Origin: CAVPFA01 sp963703655
GTDB taxonomy: Bacteria > Actinomycetota > Acidimicrobiia > Acidimicrobiales > Bog-793
Direction of reading: 5' to 3'
DNA length: 64,000 nt
NCBI GenBank assembly: GCA_963703655.1
Contig: CAVPFA010000003.1
Span: 930,001 to 994,000, forward strand
The position numbers and the translations under genes were made by a program. Below, in pieces: positions 44,946 to 54,035 of the stretch (position 1 is the first letter of the stretch; each line of letters begins with the position of its first letter). A model generated the notes under the pieces. The model had not been told where the DNA came from. It saw only the letters and a list, made by a program, of their open reading frames with translations, and did not search any database.

Positions 44946-46196
44946 TCAGTGGTTCGCCGCCACCCAGGCTCGTTCCTCGCCGGCCACGTCGCGGACGAGG
45001 TTGCCGATCGCGAGGCTGATGTCGTCCAGGTGGTATCCCCATCTGGGGCCGAGGGTCTCCTTTACCACCGGCCGCTTGTCGCCCGTAGCGGCGATGTCGG
45101 TCACCTGCAGCCAAGTGGCGCCGTCATGACTCCTGCAGGCGGCCGAGTAGAGGTTGGGATAGGTGACCCACGGTGTGCTGACTGGCGGCGTGAGGCCCTC
45201 TTGGGTCAGCGAAACGAAGTAAGGACTGAGATCACCCGTGCCGCCGCCAAGAGCGGCTGGGTCGACGCACGCCACCTGCTGGCCCGTCTTCGCCGTTTGG
45301 CCGGACTGCAGGCTCACCCCCTGACCGGGGCGACCGAAGAGTGAGCTCGCCGGCGGCGTTGACGGGAAGCTGGAGTAGGCGATGGCGCAGCCAGTCTGCG
45401 AGGCATTGGTGCAGAGCGGGACGTGGGCGAATGTGGCGCCAACTGTCTTGCCCTGGGGCACCTGCAGGTTTCCGCCCACGATGATCGCCACCACCATTCG
45501 ACGTCGCAGGGACGCGTTGCCATCGATCTGAGTGGCGATGAGGTGGATGAGGACAGCCGCGCCCTGCGAGTGGCCGATCAAGATGATGGGCCGGCCGTGA
45601 TCGTCGTGGGCCAAGAAGTCCTTCCAAGCCGACAGGAGGCTGTCGTAGGCGACGGTGAAGGTTTTCCGCAGAGTCGCCTCGGCACCGGCCCCGTTGCCCA
45701 ACCCCTTCGTTATGCTCGCTTCCGTCGCCTGGCGGTACATCGGCGCCCACACCGCGCACACCCGGGAGAACTGGGACACCTGCCCGATGGCGGCGTCGAT
45801 CTCCGGTACTTTCACGCTGAGGTCGGAGTTCGCCGTCTTCTCGTTGCTGACGGTGGGATACACGTAGAAACAGTCGAAGGTCGATCCACCCGACGGCGCG
45901 TGCACCGACGCGAGGCCGGCTGCCGCTCGTGCGTTGCTCGCCAGGACCGCCGTCGCCTGCGGGGTGAAGGTGCAGGGGTCGCCCGGCAAGCCGGGCTTGC
46001 ACAGCCATACCGTCCCTGTCGTTGAGCTGTCCTTCATCGCCGACACCAGGCCGCTGTGATGAAAGGCCGCCACTTCCATAGAGCCGGGCACCGAAACGCC
46101 CGTGAGTGCCGTAGCCAGCGCAACTGCGCCGGTTAGTCCGATCCAGTAGGTGCGGGCGCGTCGTGGAAGTCTGCGAGATAGGCAACTAGGTTGCAT
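44946..46196 (-). CDS. DUF3089 alpha/beta-hydrolase-like secreted protein
   Basis: From ATG 46196 (MQPSCLSRRLPRRARTYWIG) the protein has 416 residues with a signal peptide or anchor (basic start, then WIGLTGAVALATALTG). A DUF3089 domain shows VWLCKPGLPGDPC, then the hydrolase elbow ILIGHSQGA and a closing WGYHLDDI block. Several cysteine pairs suggest disulfides outside the membrane. It faces the MarR gene across a 21-bp gap. The long open frame upstream to 46511 is antisense to that MarR gene and is rejected. Confidence 0.82.
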   Translation of the reverse strand: MQPSCLSRRLPRRARTYWIGLTGAVALATALTGVSVPGSMEVAAFHHSGLVSAMKDSSTTGTVWLCKPGLPGDPCTFTPQATAVLASNARAAAGLASVHAPSGGSTFDCFYVYPTVSNEKTANSDLSVKVPEIDAAIGQVSQFSRVCAVWAPMYRQATEASITKGLGNGAGAEATLRKTFTVAYDSLLSAWKDFLAHDDHGRPIILIGHSQGAAVLIHLIATQIDGNASLRRRMVVAIIVGGNLQVPQGKTVGATFAHVPLCTNASQTGCAIAYSSFPSTPPASSLFGRPGQGVSLQSGQTAKTGQQVACVDPAALGGGTGDLSPYFVSLTQEGLTPPVSTPWVTYPNLYSAACRSHDGATWLQVTDIAATGDKRPVVKETLGPRWGYHLDDISLAIGNLVRDVAGEERAWVAANH

Positions 46197-46235
46197 AAGA
46201 GTAGAGTTTGGCGTGTCGTGCTCCCGAATGCAACC
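46189..46235. promoter_or_regulatory. inverted repeat spanning two divergent starts
   Basis: GGTTGCAT at 46189-46196 and ATGCAACC at 46228-46235 are exact inverted repeats around the divergent start codons of the DUF3089 gene and the MarR gene. The spacer holds a TAGAGT hexamer (46202-46207) about 10 bases before GTG 46218. A MarR-bound operator controlling both genes is plausible. Confidence 0.45.
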
Positions 46236-46730
46236 CCCTCTTACAGGTTCGGCGATCTGCTCGCCCTCGCCCGCCGGAGCTGGGTCGAACAGGTACGCGC
46301 CAGCATGACAACCGCCGGTTTCCTCGGCTATCGCCAGACCGACGCGCTGGTCCTGCGCCTGCTCGTCCTGCATCCGTGGCCCATCGGTGGGCTCGGCGAC
46401 GTGCTGCACGTCACTCGCCAGGCCGCCCGCAAACTGGCCGATGGAATGGTCGAACGCGGCTACGCCGAGCTCAAGACCGACCCTGAGGATGCCCGACGGA
46501 CCATGGTGCACCTCACCCGTGCCGGCACTAGCTACGCAAGGGCGGTCGCCACCGCACAGGACGCACTCAACGACCAGATTCGCGGCCGGGTAACCAAGGC
46601 CGAGTTGGCGGTCGCCGACAGGGTTCTCCGGATGGTCTTCCCCGACGACGAGGCGCGCCGGAGGATCGATGGGATCGTGTCGCCGCCGGCGGGCGCGGGA
46701 ACACCCCAGGGCGTCAGGAATCAGTTCTGA
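46218..46730 (+). CDS. MarR-family transcriptional regulator
   Basis: From GTG 46218 the protein has 170 residues. The winged-helix core is RQTDALVLRLLVLHPWPIGGLGDVLHVTRQAARKLADGMVERGYAELKTDPEDARRTMVHLTRAG. It lies head to head with the DUF3089 gene and its promoter overlaps that gene's start, so mutual regulation is likely. The open frame extends nine codons upstream to a TTG at 46191, but that would overlap the neighbour's start. Confidence 0.82.
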   Translation: MLPNATPSYRFGDLLALARRSWVEQVRASMTTAGFLGYRQTDALVLRLLVLHPWPIGGLGDVLHVTRQAARKLADGMVERGYAELKTDPEDARRTMVHLTRAGTSYARAVATAQDALNDQIRGRVTKAELAVADRVLRMVFPDDEARRRIDGIVSPPAGAGTPQGVRNQF

Positions 46731-46743
46731 GAGGGCATGCGGG

Positions 46744-49263
46744 TCAGTGGGCGACTGGGATGCGAAGGTAGTCAGCCAGCCACGGCGCGGTCACGCTGCC
46801 CGGGGAACGGGCGACCTCCTCGGGGGTGCCTGCCGCGAGGATGCGCCCGCCCTCGGGGCCGCCACCGGGGCCCATATCGATGACGTGGTCGGCGGCGGCG
46901 AGCAGGTCCAGGTCGTGGTCGATGACGATCAGGGTGGCCCCGGCCTCAATCAGCCGGTCGAAGACACCGACCAGTGTGGCGACGTCGAGGGGGTGCAGTC
47001 CGGTGGACGGCTCGTCGAAGACGTAAAGGGCGCCGCGCTGGCTGCTGCGAAGCCGGGAGGCGATCCTCAGCCGCTGCGACTCACCGCCAGACAGGGATGG
47101 TGTGGGCTCGCCGAGCCGCAGGTATCCGAGTCCGACCTCGGCGACAGGCCGCAGAGCAGCCGCGATCGGAGTCCGACCAGCGAACCGTTTCAGGGCGTCC
47201 TCGACGCTGAGATCAAGCACGTCAGCGATGGTCAGGCCGTCGACGGTCACGGCGAGGGTGGCGTCGTTGAAGCGGGCGCCGTGGCAGGTCGGACACGGGG
47301 CGGTGATGTCGGGCAGGTACTGGACGTCGAGGTCGATATGCCCGAGCCCTCGGCAGGTGGGGCACTGGCCCTCGCGGGTATTGAACGAGAAGTGCCCGGG
47401 TTTCCACCGGCGCCGCCGGATGTCGGGGGACTCTGCGAACAGCCGTCGGATGAGGTCGAAGGCGCCGGAGTACGTGGCAGGTGTGGAGCGGGCGTTTTGG
47501 CCGATCGGCGTGGCGTCGATCTGCACAAGCTGCCGGATGCCGCCCAGTTCGATGCGGCGGACGTGACTGGGCGGACGTGACCCGCTGAGCTCTGCCCGGG
47601 CGGCGGGCATGAGGCTGTCCAGGATAAGGGCGGTCTTCCCCGCCCCGGACGGCCCGGCGAGGGCGGTCAGCCGTCGCATCGGGAAGACCGCGGTGACGCC
47701 GTGCAGGTTGTATAGGTCGCCGACCTCGATGACGATCTGCTCGCACGGACCCGTCCGGGCCGGACGCTCACCCGGCACGGCGGCGGCTCCCCCCAAAAAT
47801 GGACCCATGATCGATCGCGGGTCGGTTTTCAGCTGGGCGGGGGTGCACTGGGCGATCACCGTGCCACCCAAGGCGCCCGCTCCAGGGCCGAGTTCGATGA
47901 CCCAGTCGGCGGCGTCGATGAGGTCCCGCTCGTGCTCGACTATGACGACGGAATTACCGTTCTCCGCCAGGGCGGAGATCGTCTTGCGCAGCCCTGTGAC
48001 GTTGCTCGGGTGCAGCCCTACCGACGGCTCGTCCAGCACATAGAGCATGCCCGTGGTGCTAGAGCGCACGGTCGAGGTGAGCTCGATGCGCTGCCGCTCC
48101 CCGGTGGACAGCGAGGCTCCCGGTCGGTCCAGGGTCAGGTAGCCGACGCCGACGTCGAGCAGGGGCGTGAGGGTGCCTTGTAGCTCGGCGAGCAAACCGG
48201 TGGTCAACGGGCTGAGCTCGGCAGGCAGCCCGGCGGGAAGTGAGGCCATGAACCGGCCCAGTTCGGCCAGGAGCAGGGCGCTGATCTCGGCCAGGTTGCG
48301 GCCGCCGAGCCGCGAGGTCAGCGCCTCGGGCCGCAGCCGGGAGCCGTGACACACCGAGCAGACGCGGGTGACGAGGAAACGCTGTACGAGACGGAGGGAA
48401 CGCTCGTTATCGCTGCGCAGGGAGCGTTCCACTGCAGCGACGGCGTTGTCATAGTTGACCGAAAGCTGCACGGTCCGCCCGCTCCGCCCAGAGCGCAGGG
48501 TGACCTGGCGGCGAACCGGGGGACCGTGCAGAACCACGTCGCGCTCACGATCGGTCAGTGACTCGTAGGGCACGTCGAGTCGAACCCCGAGCTCGCCTGC
48601 GGCGTACATGGACAGCCGCCTCCCGCCAGAATTCCAGGGCAACACCGCACCCTGCTCAATCGTCTTGCCAGGATCGGGGACCAGGGTGTCGACGTCGACC
48701 TCGGAGCGCACGCCCAGGCCGTGGCAGGCTGGGCAGGCGCCGTACGAGTTGAAGGCGAAGGATTCGGCACTGGGGTGCTCGAAACGGGCACCGCAAACCG
48801 GGCAGACGATCTCGGTGCCGTACGTGGCGATCGACGGTCCGACGCTGTGACCGTTCGGGCACAGGTGCGAGCCGAGCCGCGACATCATCAACCGGACCAC
48901 GTTCAGCACCTCTGACATCGTGCCCACCGTGCTGCGCGGCCCTGGTATGGGCGGACGCTGCCGCAACGCCCAAGCGGCCGGAAGATGCTCGATCCGGTCA
49001 ACATCGGGCCGCCGGGGCTGGGAGAGCCGCCGGCGGCTGTAAGTGCTCACACCCTGCAGGAGCCGGTGCAAGCCCTCCGCATAAAGGGTTCCTATAGCCA
49101 ACGACGTCTTGCCCGAGCCGGACACCCCGACCACCGCCACGGTCCGCCACAGCGGCACATCGACGTCGACACTCTGCAAATTGTTGTGCCGCGCCCCGCG
49201 CACGCCGATCGCCGCGGGAAGGGTTCCCGGCAGCGGGGGAACGTCAGGTGACTTCTCTGGCAT
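46744..49263 (-). CDS. class II UvrA-like ABC excinuclease subunit
   Basis: From the ATG at 49263 (MPEKSPDVPPLPG) the protein has 839 residues, about 100 fewer than canonical UvrA (about 950). Both ABC cassettes are present: VVGVSGSGKTSLAIGTLYAEG and ALAGPSGAGKTALI, with LSTGERQRIEL and LSGGESQRLRI signatures, plus zinc-binding CPVCG/CPACH and CPTC/CPTC pairs. The shortened first half suggests loss of the UvrB-binding domain, as in class II UvrA2/drug-tolerance proteins. It overlaps the 3' end of the glycosylase gene by 20 bp. Confidence 0.88.
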   Translation of the reverse strand: MPEKSPDVPPLPGTLPAAIGVRGARHNNLQSVDVDVPLWRTVAVVGVSGSGKTSLAIGTLYAEGLHRLLQGVSTYSRRRLSQPRRPDVDRIEHLPAAWALRQRPPIPGPRSTVGTMSEVLNVVRLMMSRLGSHLCPNGHSVGPSIATYGTEIVCPVCGARFEHPSAESFAFNSYGACPACHGLGVRSEVDVDTLVPDPGKTIEQGAVLPWNSGGRRLSMYAAGELGVRLDVPYESLTDRERDVVLHGPPVRRQVTLRSGRSGRTVQLSVNYDNAVAAVERSLRSDNERSLRLVQRFLVTRVCSVCHGSRLRPEALTSRLGGRNLAEISALLLAELGRFMASLPAGLPAELSPLTTGLLAELQGTLTPLLDVGVGYLTLDRPGASLSTGERQRIELTSTVRSSTTGMLYVLDEPSVGLHPSNVTGLRKTISALAENGNSVVIVEHERDLIDAADWVIELGPGAGALGGTVIAQCTPAQLKTDPRSIMGPFLGGAAAVPGERPARTGPCEQIVIEVGDLYNLHGVTAVFPMRRLTALAGPSGAGKTALILDSLMPAARAELSGSRPPSHVRRIELGGIRQLVQIDATPIGQNARSTPATYSGAFDLIRRLFAESPDIRRRRWKPGHFSFNTREGQCPTCRGLGHIDLDVQYLPDITAPCPTCHGARFNDATLAVTVDGLTIADVLDLSVEDALKRFAGRTPIAAALRPVAEVGLGYLRLGEPTPSLSGGESQRLRIASRLRSSQRGALYVFDEPSTGLHPLDVATLVGVFDRLIEAGATLIVIDHDLDLLAAADHVIDMGPGGGPEGGRILAAGTPEEVARSPGSVTAPWLADYLRIPVAH

Positions 49264-49960
49264 CCGCATCCGGCGGGCGCGTCGCGGGCGTATCGGTCGG
49301 CTCGAAGGCGGCCGAGAACAGGTAGCTCGTCGCCAGGCTGCGGTACGGGCGCCACTTCTCAGCGATTCCGAGCACCTCCTGCTGGCTCGGCAGGTGGTCG
49401 AGCTGATAAGCGCCCTGGACGGCCTTGCGCAGCGCCAAGTCGCCTGGCAAGACCACATCCTCTCGCCGAAGGGCGACAAGGAGGGCGCCCTGAGCGGTCC
49501 ATGGTCCGATCCCGGGGACGGCGGTGAGCTCGGAAATGAAATCATCGTCGGGCAAACTGCTGAGGACATCGGCGTTCAGTCGGCCGTCCGACAGCCGTTC
49601 GGCGAGATCACGCAGCGTGCCGACCTTTCGCCACGACAGACCGGCTTGGCGGAGACTGCCGGGATCCACGGCCAGCAGTTCGGAAGGAGACGGGAGATGG
49701 CCGCCAAACAAGGTCTCAATGCGGGCCACGGTCCGGCGGGTAGCTGCGACAGACAGCTGCTGGCCGGCTACTTGGAAGAGAAGGGCCCCGTACAGATCAA
49801 TGGGCGGAAGCTCGGTCATCCAGGCCCGCGGGTCGAAAGTCGGCCGTTTCGCGATAAGCCGCGCGAGGACGGGATCAGTGTCGCGGAGATGGGCACGCGC
49901 TCGCTCCAGCCACGCGGCACGGCTCGGAACCTTGCCGCCTGAGCTCGGTCCCAGCTCCAT
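49244..49960 (-). CDS. AlkA-type DNA-3-methyladenine glycosylase (HhH-GPD)
   Basis: A 238-residue helix-hairpin-helix glycosylase. The HhH-GPD motif is FISELTAVPGIGPWTAQGALLVALRREDVVLPGDLALRKAV, with the Asp of PGDLALRK as catalytic residue. GALLFQVAGQQLSVAATRRTVARI is the typical substrate-side helix. It removes alkylated bases to start base-excision repair. It overlaps the class II UvrA gene downstream by 20 bp, making a small DNA-repair operon. ATG start. Confidence 0.92.
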   Translation of the reverse strand: MELGPSSGGKVPSRAAWLERARAHLRDTDPVLARLIAKRPTFDPRAWMTELPPIDLYGALLFQVAGQQLSVAATRRTVARIETLFGGHLPSPSELLAVDPGSLRQAGLSWRKVGTLRDLAERLSDGRLNADVLSSLPDDDFISELTAVPGIGPWTAQGALLVALRREDVVLPGDLALRKAVQGAYQLDHLPSQQEVLGIAEKWRPYRSLATSYLFSAAFEPTDTPATRPPDADAREVT

Positions 49961-50027
49961 GACTCGGGAGCGTAACGCTACTTGCCAGGCGTTCGAATCC
50001 GGTCGGGTCCAGGCCAGATGCGGCCGG

Positions 50028-51431
50028 TCAGTTTGCCGAGCTCACCGAGCTCATGTTGAACTCCGCCACCCGCAATGCCGGCATGACCGTGCGGGGCTGG
50101 CGCTCGCCCCACTCCCGCGACAGCGCCGGCTCGCTCCAGCTCGCTTCTATCGAACGGGCGAGAACGTCGATCGGGCTCTCGTTGAAACGGAAGTTGTTCA
50201 CGGCCCCGGTCACCTCGCCGTGTTCGACGAGGTACACCCCGTCTCGCGTGAGCCCGGTGAAGAGCAACGTCGCCGCGTCGAGCTCGTGAAGGTAGTACAG
50301 GCAGGTGACGAGGAGCCCTCGTTCCACCCGCCCAACGAGGTCGGCGAGGGAGGCTGAAGCGCCCGGAGCGGTCAGCTGCAGGTTGTCGACCGGAGGAGTC
50401 GTCGGCACACCGGAACGGGCCGCACCGGCCCGGTGGTAACGCAGTCGCCGGAGCGCGCCGTCTTCGATCCACCTCGTCGTGCCGATCGGGTGGCCGTTGT
50501 CGAACACGGACTGGTCGGCCCCGGAGGAGGAGACCGCGAGAAACGGTGAGCACTCGATGCTCGGCAGGTCTGGCGCGCTCTCGAGAATGAACGGCAAGGT
50601 CGCCAGCGTTTCGCCGACCCGCGTGCCTCCGCCGGGCCCGGAGAACACGCTCCGGCCCTCTTCGGCCGCACGCCCGGAACAAGCCTCGCCGGCGAGGACG
50701 ACGAGATCGGCGACCGCGTCCGGCGGCAGCACCGTCTCGTAGTGCCCAGGGGGAAGTTCGACGGTCCGCTCTGCCCACCTGAGGCCCCTGCGTAGCCGGT
50801 CCTCGAGCTCGCCGAGGACGAAGCCCTCGAAGTCACTTGTGCCCTGCCCCGCCCAAGCCGACCGTGTGCCGTCTGTGCTACGGCCGACCAGCTCGACCTT
50901 CCCCTCGGGTTGCGCGTGGCGAAGGCGGAGCCCTGTGCTCGACGCAAGGTACGTCGTCGTTACCCGATGGCGCGCGAAACCGGCCGTGACCCGCCTCTCG
51001 GTTCGCGCTCGGGCGAAGACCTCCCTGAGCTGGTCGATCACCGGGCTGAGCACGTCGAGGCTCGTGGTCGCCGGCGGGTCGTCGTAGTCGAGGTCGGCGC
51101 TGCCGGTCACGAGCGGTGCGGCGTCGCCGGCGGGCGGCGAGCCTCGGGCGGCCGCTTCGCTCGAGGCGAGGAGATCGACCACGTCGACGCTGCCGCTCTG
51201 GCTGGCAACCCCCGCCGCGACTCCGCCGGCGACCCCGACCACGCTCTGGACGGTCACCCGCCGGTCACGCCGCAAGCCGTTGGTCGTGGCGGTGTTGTTG
51301 GCGTACCTGACCTCGGCGTCATAGACGTCCTTGACCACGACGACGCACCCGTCTGATCGGGACGCCTCGAGGGCGCGCTCGGCCAGCATTTGGGCCGAGC
51401 CGAGAGACTTCGGATCCTCGGCCGGAATCAC
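50028..51431 (-). CDS. tldE: TldE/PmbA-family metallopeptidase subunit
   Basis: Starts at GTG 51431, which overlaps the tldD stop as GTGA, giving 467 residues. The long open frame upstream is antisense-like junk over tldD. The TldE/PmbA features are the N-terminal ADVRYA-like VYDAEVRYANNTATTNGLRRDRRVTV and the C-terminal FLAVSSSGADQSVFDNGHPIGTTRWIEDGAL and VTGAVNNFRFNESPIDVL. The HExxxH zinc motif is absent, as expected since TldD supplies the active site. TldD/E complexes trim unfolded or RiPP leader peptides. Confidence 0.9.
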   Translation of the reverse strand: MIPAEDPKSLGSAQMLAERALEASRSDGCVVVVKDVYDAEVRYANNTATTNGLRRDRRVTVQSVVGVAGGVAAGVASQSGSVDVVDLLASSEAAARGSPPAGDAAPLVTGSADLDYDDPPATTSLDVLSPVIDQLREVFARARTERRVTAGFARHRVTTTYLASSTGLRLRHAQPEGKVELVGRSTDGTRSAWAGQGTSDFEGFVLGELEDRLRRGLRWAERTVELPPGHYETVLPPDAVADLVVLAGEACSGRAAEEGRSVFSGPGGGTRVGETLATLPFILESAPDLPSIECSPFLAVSSSGADQSVFDNGHPIGTTRWIEDGALRRLRYHRAGAARSGVPTTPPVDNLQLTAPGASASLADLVGRVERGLLVTCLYYLHELDAATLLFTGLTRDGVYLVEHGEVTGAVNNFRFNESPIDVLARSIEASWSEPALSREWGERQPRTVMPALRVAEFNMSSVSSAN

Positions 51432-52888
51432 CTTCTCGACTCCCGCCGGCCGTTCAGGACGCGAACCTGACGGAACAGGGCGGCCGGGCAACCGTGGCTC
51501 ACTGGCGCAAACTGTCTCGGCTCGCCCTTGCCACAGTAGAAGCAGCCTTCGAGCCGGTATGTCGACCGCCCGCCGACCGACTCCATCGACGCCCAGAAGT
51601 CCGTCGTCTGGCCCTCGTATGCGACGTCTTTGACAGCGCCGGCGAGGCGGCCCTTCCTGATCTGGAAGTAGCGCTGACCGGAGAACTGGAAGTTCTCGCG
51701 CTGCATGTCGATCGACCAGCTCCCGTCGCCGACGACATAGATCCCCCGCTCCACCTGCGACACGAGCTCGTCGACGCTCGGGCCCTCGGAGGGTGCGGGC
51801 GCTAGCGAGATGTTCGCCATTCGCTGGAAGGGGGCATAGAGCGCCGAGGAAGCGAAGGCGCACCCGTTCGAACGTCCGAGCCCCTGTTCGGCCGCCATCC
51901 GACGGTCCATCTGGTAGCCGGCGAAGATGCCGTTGCGCACGATGTCGAAGGACTGTGCCTCCACGCCTTCGTCGTCGAATCCGACGGTGGCGAGGCCGTG
52001 CGGTACCGTCCGGTCACCGGTGACGTTCATGACCTCCGAGCCGTAACGAAGCACGCCGAGTTTGTCGAAGGTGGCGAATGAAGTGCCCGCGAATGAAGCT
52101 TCGTAACCCATCGCCCGGTCGAGCTCGGTGGCGTGGCCAATGGACTCGTGGATGGCCAGCCAGAGGTTGGTCGGGTCGACGACGAGGTCGTACGAGGACG
52201 GCTCGACCGACGGGGCGGCTCGCTTCTCCGCCAGGTAGTCGGGCAGGCGGTCGAGCTCCTCGTCCCAGTCCCACACCGTCCCGGTAAGGTACTCGTAGCC
52301 GCGGCCGGCAGGCGGAGCAAGGCTGCGCATCGTCTCGAAGTCCCCGGACTCGTGATCGACCGACAAGGCCTCGATGATCGGCCGCACTCGCACCCGCCGT
52401 TGGGTGGCCACAGTTCCGCCGAGGTCGGCGAAGTACTTGTCCTCGGCGACCGACAGAAGGCTCGCGGTGACGTGGTCGACGCATGGCGCCGAGAGCAGCC
52501 GGGCGCTTCGGTCCTCGAGCAGAGCCAGCTTCTCGCCGAGTGGCACCGTGGTCGGGTCGATCTCGTAGGCCGACGCCCAGGCCACCTCGCCATGAGCCGG
52601 TTCCTCGGAGAGCTCCACACGCGGTGAGACCGCTCGCGCCGTGCTTCTAGCCGCTCCGACCGCCTGGTCGGCAAGCCGGGCGGCGGCATCCGCTGTCAGC
52701 TCGACCGTCGCTGCGAAGCCGACACAGCCGTCGTGGACGACCCGCAAGCCCATCCCGAGCTCGACGTCGTCGAGGGAGGACTCGAGCTTGGCGTCGCGTA
52801 AGTGGAGCGCCTGAGAGCGGATCTTTTCGACGCGCACTTCGGCATGGGCACAACCGAGCTCCGACGCGCTGCTCGAGCGCGCCCGCAC
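51428..52888 (-). CDS. tldD: TldD-family zinc metalloprotease subunit, 5' end possibly frameshifted
   Basis: A 486-residue protein from an internal GTG at 52888. The zinc site HESIGH is in NLWLAIHESIGHATELDRAMGYEASFAGTSF, with RSNGCAFASSALYAPFQRMANISL and GRSTYRLEGCFYCGKGEPRQ near the end. The N-terminus looks shortened: in another frame just upstream, from TTG 52937, the sequence GDLDPSFLALPLDRLRAGALEQ fits a normal TldD start and would join SELGCAHAEVRVEKI if one base near 52867-52872 were removed. So there is either a frameshift or an error; translation from GTG 52888 would still keep the catalytic part. Confidence 0.88.
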   Translation of the reverse strand: MRARSSSASELGCAHAEVRVEKIRSQALHLRDAKLESSLDDVELGMGLRVVHDGCVGFAATVELTADAAARLADQAVGAARSTARAVSPRVELSEEPAHGEVAWASAYEIDPTTVPLGEKLALLEDRSARLLSAPCVDHVTASLLSVAEDKYFADLGGTVATQRRVRVRPIIEALSVDHESGDFETMRSLAPPAGRGYEYLTGTVWDWDEELDRLPDYLAEKRAAPSVEPSSYDLVVDPTNLWLAIHESIGHATELDRAMGYEASFAGTSFATFDKLGVLRYGSEVMNVTGDRTVPHGLATVGFDDEGVEAQSFDIVRNGIFAGYQMDRRMAAEQGLGRSNGCAFASSALYAPFQRMANISLAPAPSEGPSVDELVSQVERGIYVVGDGSWSIDMQRENFQFSGQRYFQIRKGRLAGAVKDVAYEGQTTDFWASMESVGGRSTYRLEGCFYCGKGEPRQFAPVSHGCPAALFRQVRVLNGRRESRR

Positions 52889-52946
52889 GGAGTCGATCGA
52901 GCGGGAGTGCCAGAAACGACGGGTCGAGGTCGCCCAAGCCGGCTTC

Positions 52947-54035
52947 TCAGCCCAGGTCCCAGGAGGCCGAAGTCAGGCCGAGCTCGCGGATGGCGCGCCG
53001 GTAGGCGACCGCGACCGCGTCGAACTTGAGATGGAGCTCCGCGGCGATGTCGAAGGGGACTCGATCTGGCCGCTGCGACTCCACGATCCGCCGGTCTTGC
53101 TCGAAGATCACGTCCTCGAATTCCCGGATCGTCGCTCCGTCCTCGTCGAGATCGTAGTTCCGAGCAACGAAGAGGAAGCCCGCACAACGGTCTGACCCGA
53201 CGGGCTGGGAGGCGAAGAAATAGACCATCCCCTCCTCGGCCCCCCAGCCGAGCCGGAGCACGAGCGTGTAGGGCAGGTGAAGCTCGTAGCGGCTACGACG
53301 CATGGGAGCGACGGTGTCGGTATTCGCGAAGATCGGGAAGTTCTCGCTGTTGGGTGCTTCCGGCCGGACGATGTCGTAGCTGACGACATGGCCGTTGGTG
53401 CGGACCTCGTAAGCGGGCACGACCGGCCGCTCCGGATCGCCCAGAAGTCCCGGGTGCACCCAGGGAAAGTGTCCGAAGTCCGTGAAGTTCTCGATCTGGC
53501 GCGACGAGTCGCACTGCCAGGAATACGGCCCACAAGCGATCAGCTGCCAGCTGCTGGAGTCGAGCTCGGGCACCTCCGGAATCGGAAACCTCGGTTCCTC
53601 GCGCGCCACCCAGATCAGCCGGCACCGCTCGACGCACAAGTACGACGCGATGCGAGCCTTCGCCGGGATCCGGGTCGGCTGTTCCAGCTGCGGGATAAGC
53701 GTGCAGATCCCGGAGCCGTCGTAGTGCCAGCCGTGATAAGGACAGACGAGGTCGTCACCCTGCACGCTACCGAGCGAAAGAGCGGTCCCTCGGTGGATGC
53801 ACACGTCGCTGTTGGCGTGGGGACGACCGCTCGAGTCGCGCCAGATCACGATCGGCTCATCGAGGAGCGTCACCCCGACCGGTCCTGCTCCGACGTCGGT
53901 CGCGAACCCGACCGGGTGCCAGCAGCGACGCAGCGCCTCCCCACCGAGATTTGTCTCTGCGGGAGTCACGTCATTCGTCTCTGTGGGAGTCACGTCTGTC
54001 TCTGTCGGAGTCACGTCGAAGGCCGAGGGCTTCAA
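52947..54035 (-). CDS. Rieske [2Fe-2S] non-heme iron oxygenase, single-component (VanA-like)
   Basis: A 362-residue oxygenase. The Rieske cluster ligands are C-x-H in SDVCIHRGTALSLG and C-x2-H in DDLVCPYHGWHYDG, and the mononuclear iron site is in ENFTDFGHFPWVHPGLLG. Such enzymes hydroxylate or O/N-demethylate small organics with an external reductase, which is not encoded here. The TTG start at 54035 overlaps the HD gene's TGA as TTGA. Residues 7-30 are three near-repeats of DVTPTET/AET from a DNA triplication. The C-terminal half is VanA/TsaM-like in length. Confidence 0.9.
   Translation of the reverse strand: MKPSAFDVTPTETDVTPTETNDVTPAETNLGGEALRRCWHPVGFATDVGAGPVGVTLLDEPIVIWRDSSGRPHANSDVCIHRGTALSLGSVQGDDLVCPYHGWHYDGSGICTLIPQLEQPTRIPAKARIASYLCVERCRLIWVAREEPRFPIPEVPELDSSSWQLIACGPYSWQCDSSRQIENFTDFGHFPWVHPGLLGDPERPVVPAYEVRTNGHVVSYDIVRPEAPNSENFPIFANTDTVAPMRRSRYELHLPYTLVLRLGWGAEEGMVYFFASQPVGSDRCAGFLFVARNYDLDEDGATIREFEDVIFEQDRRIVESQRPDRVPFDIAAELHLKFDAVAVAYRRAIRELGLTSASWDLG
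53953..54017. repeat. three 20-bp direct repeats in the Rieske gene 5' end
   Basis: Near-identical 20-bp copies at 53953-53972, 53977-53996 and 53998-54017, with periods of 24 and 21 bp, so the frame is kept. They encode the DVTPTET-like N-terminal tail and could expand or contract by slippage. Confidence 0.85.
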
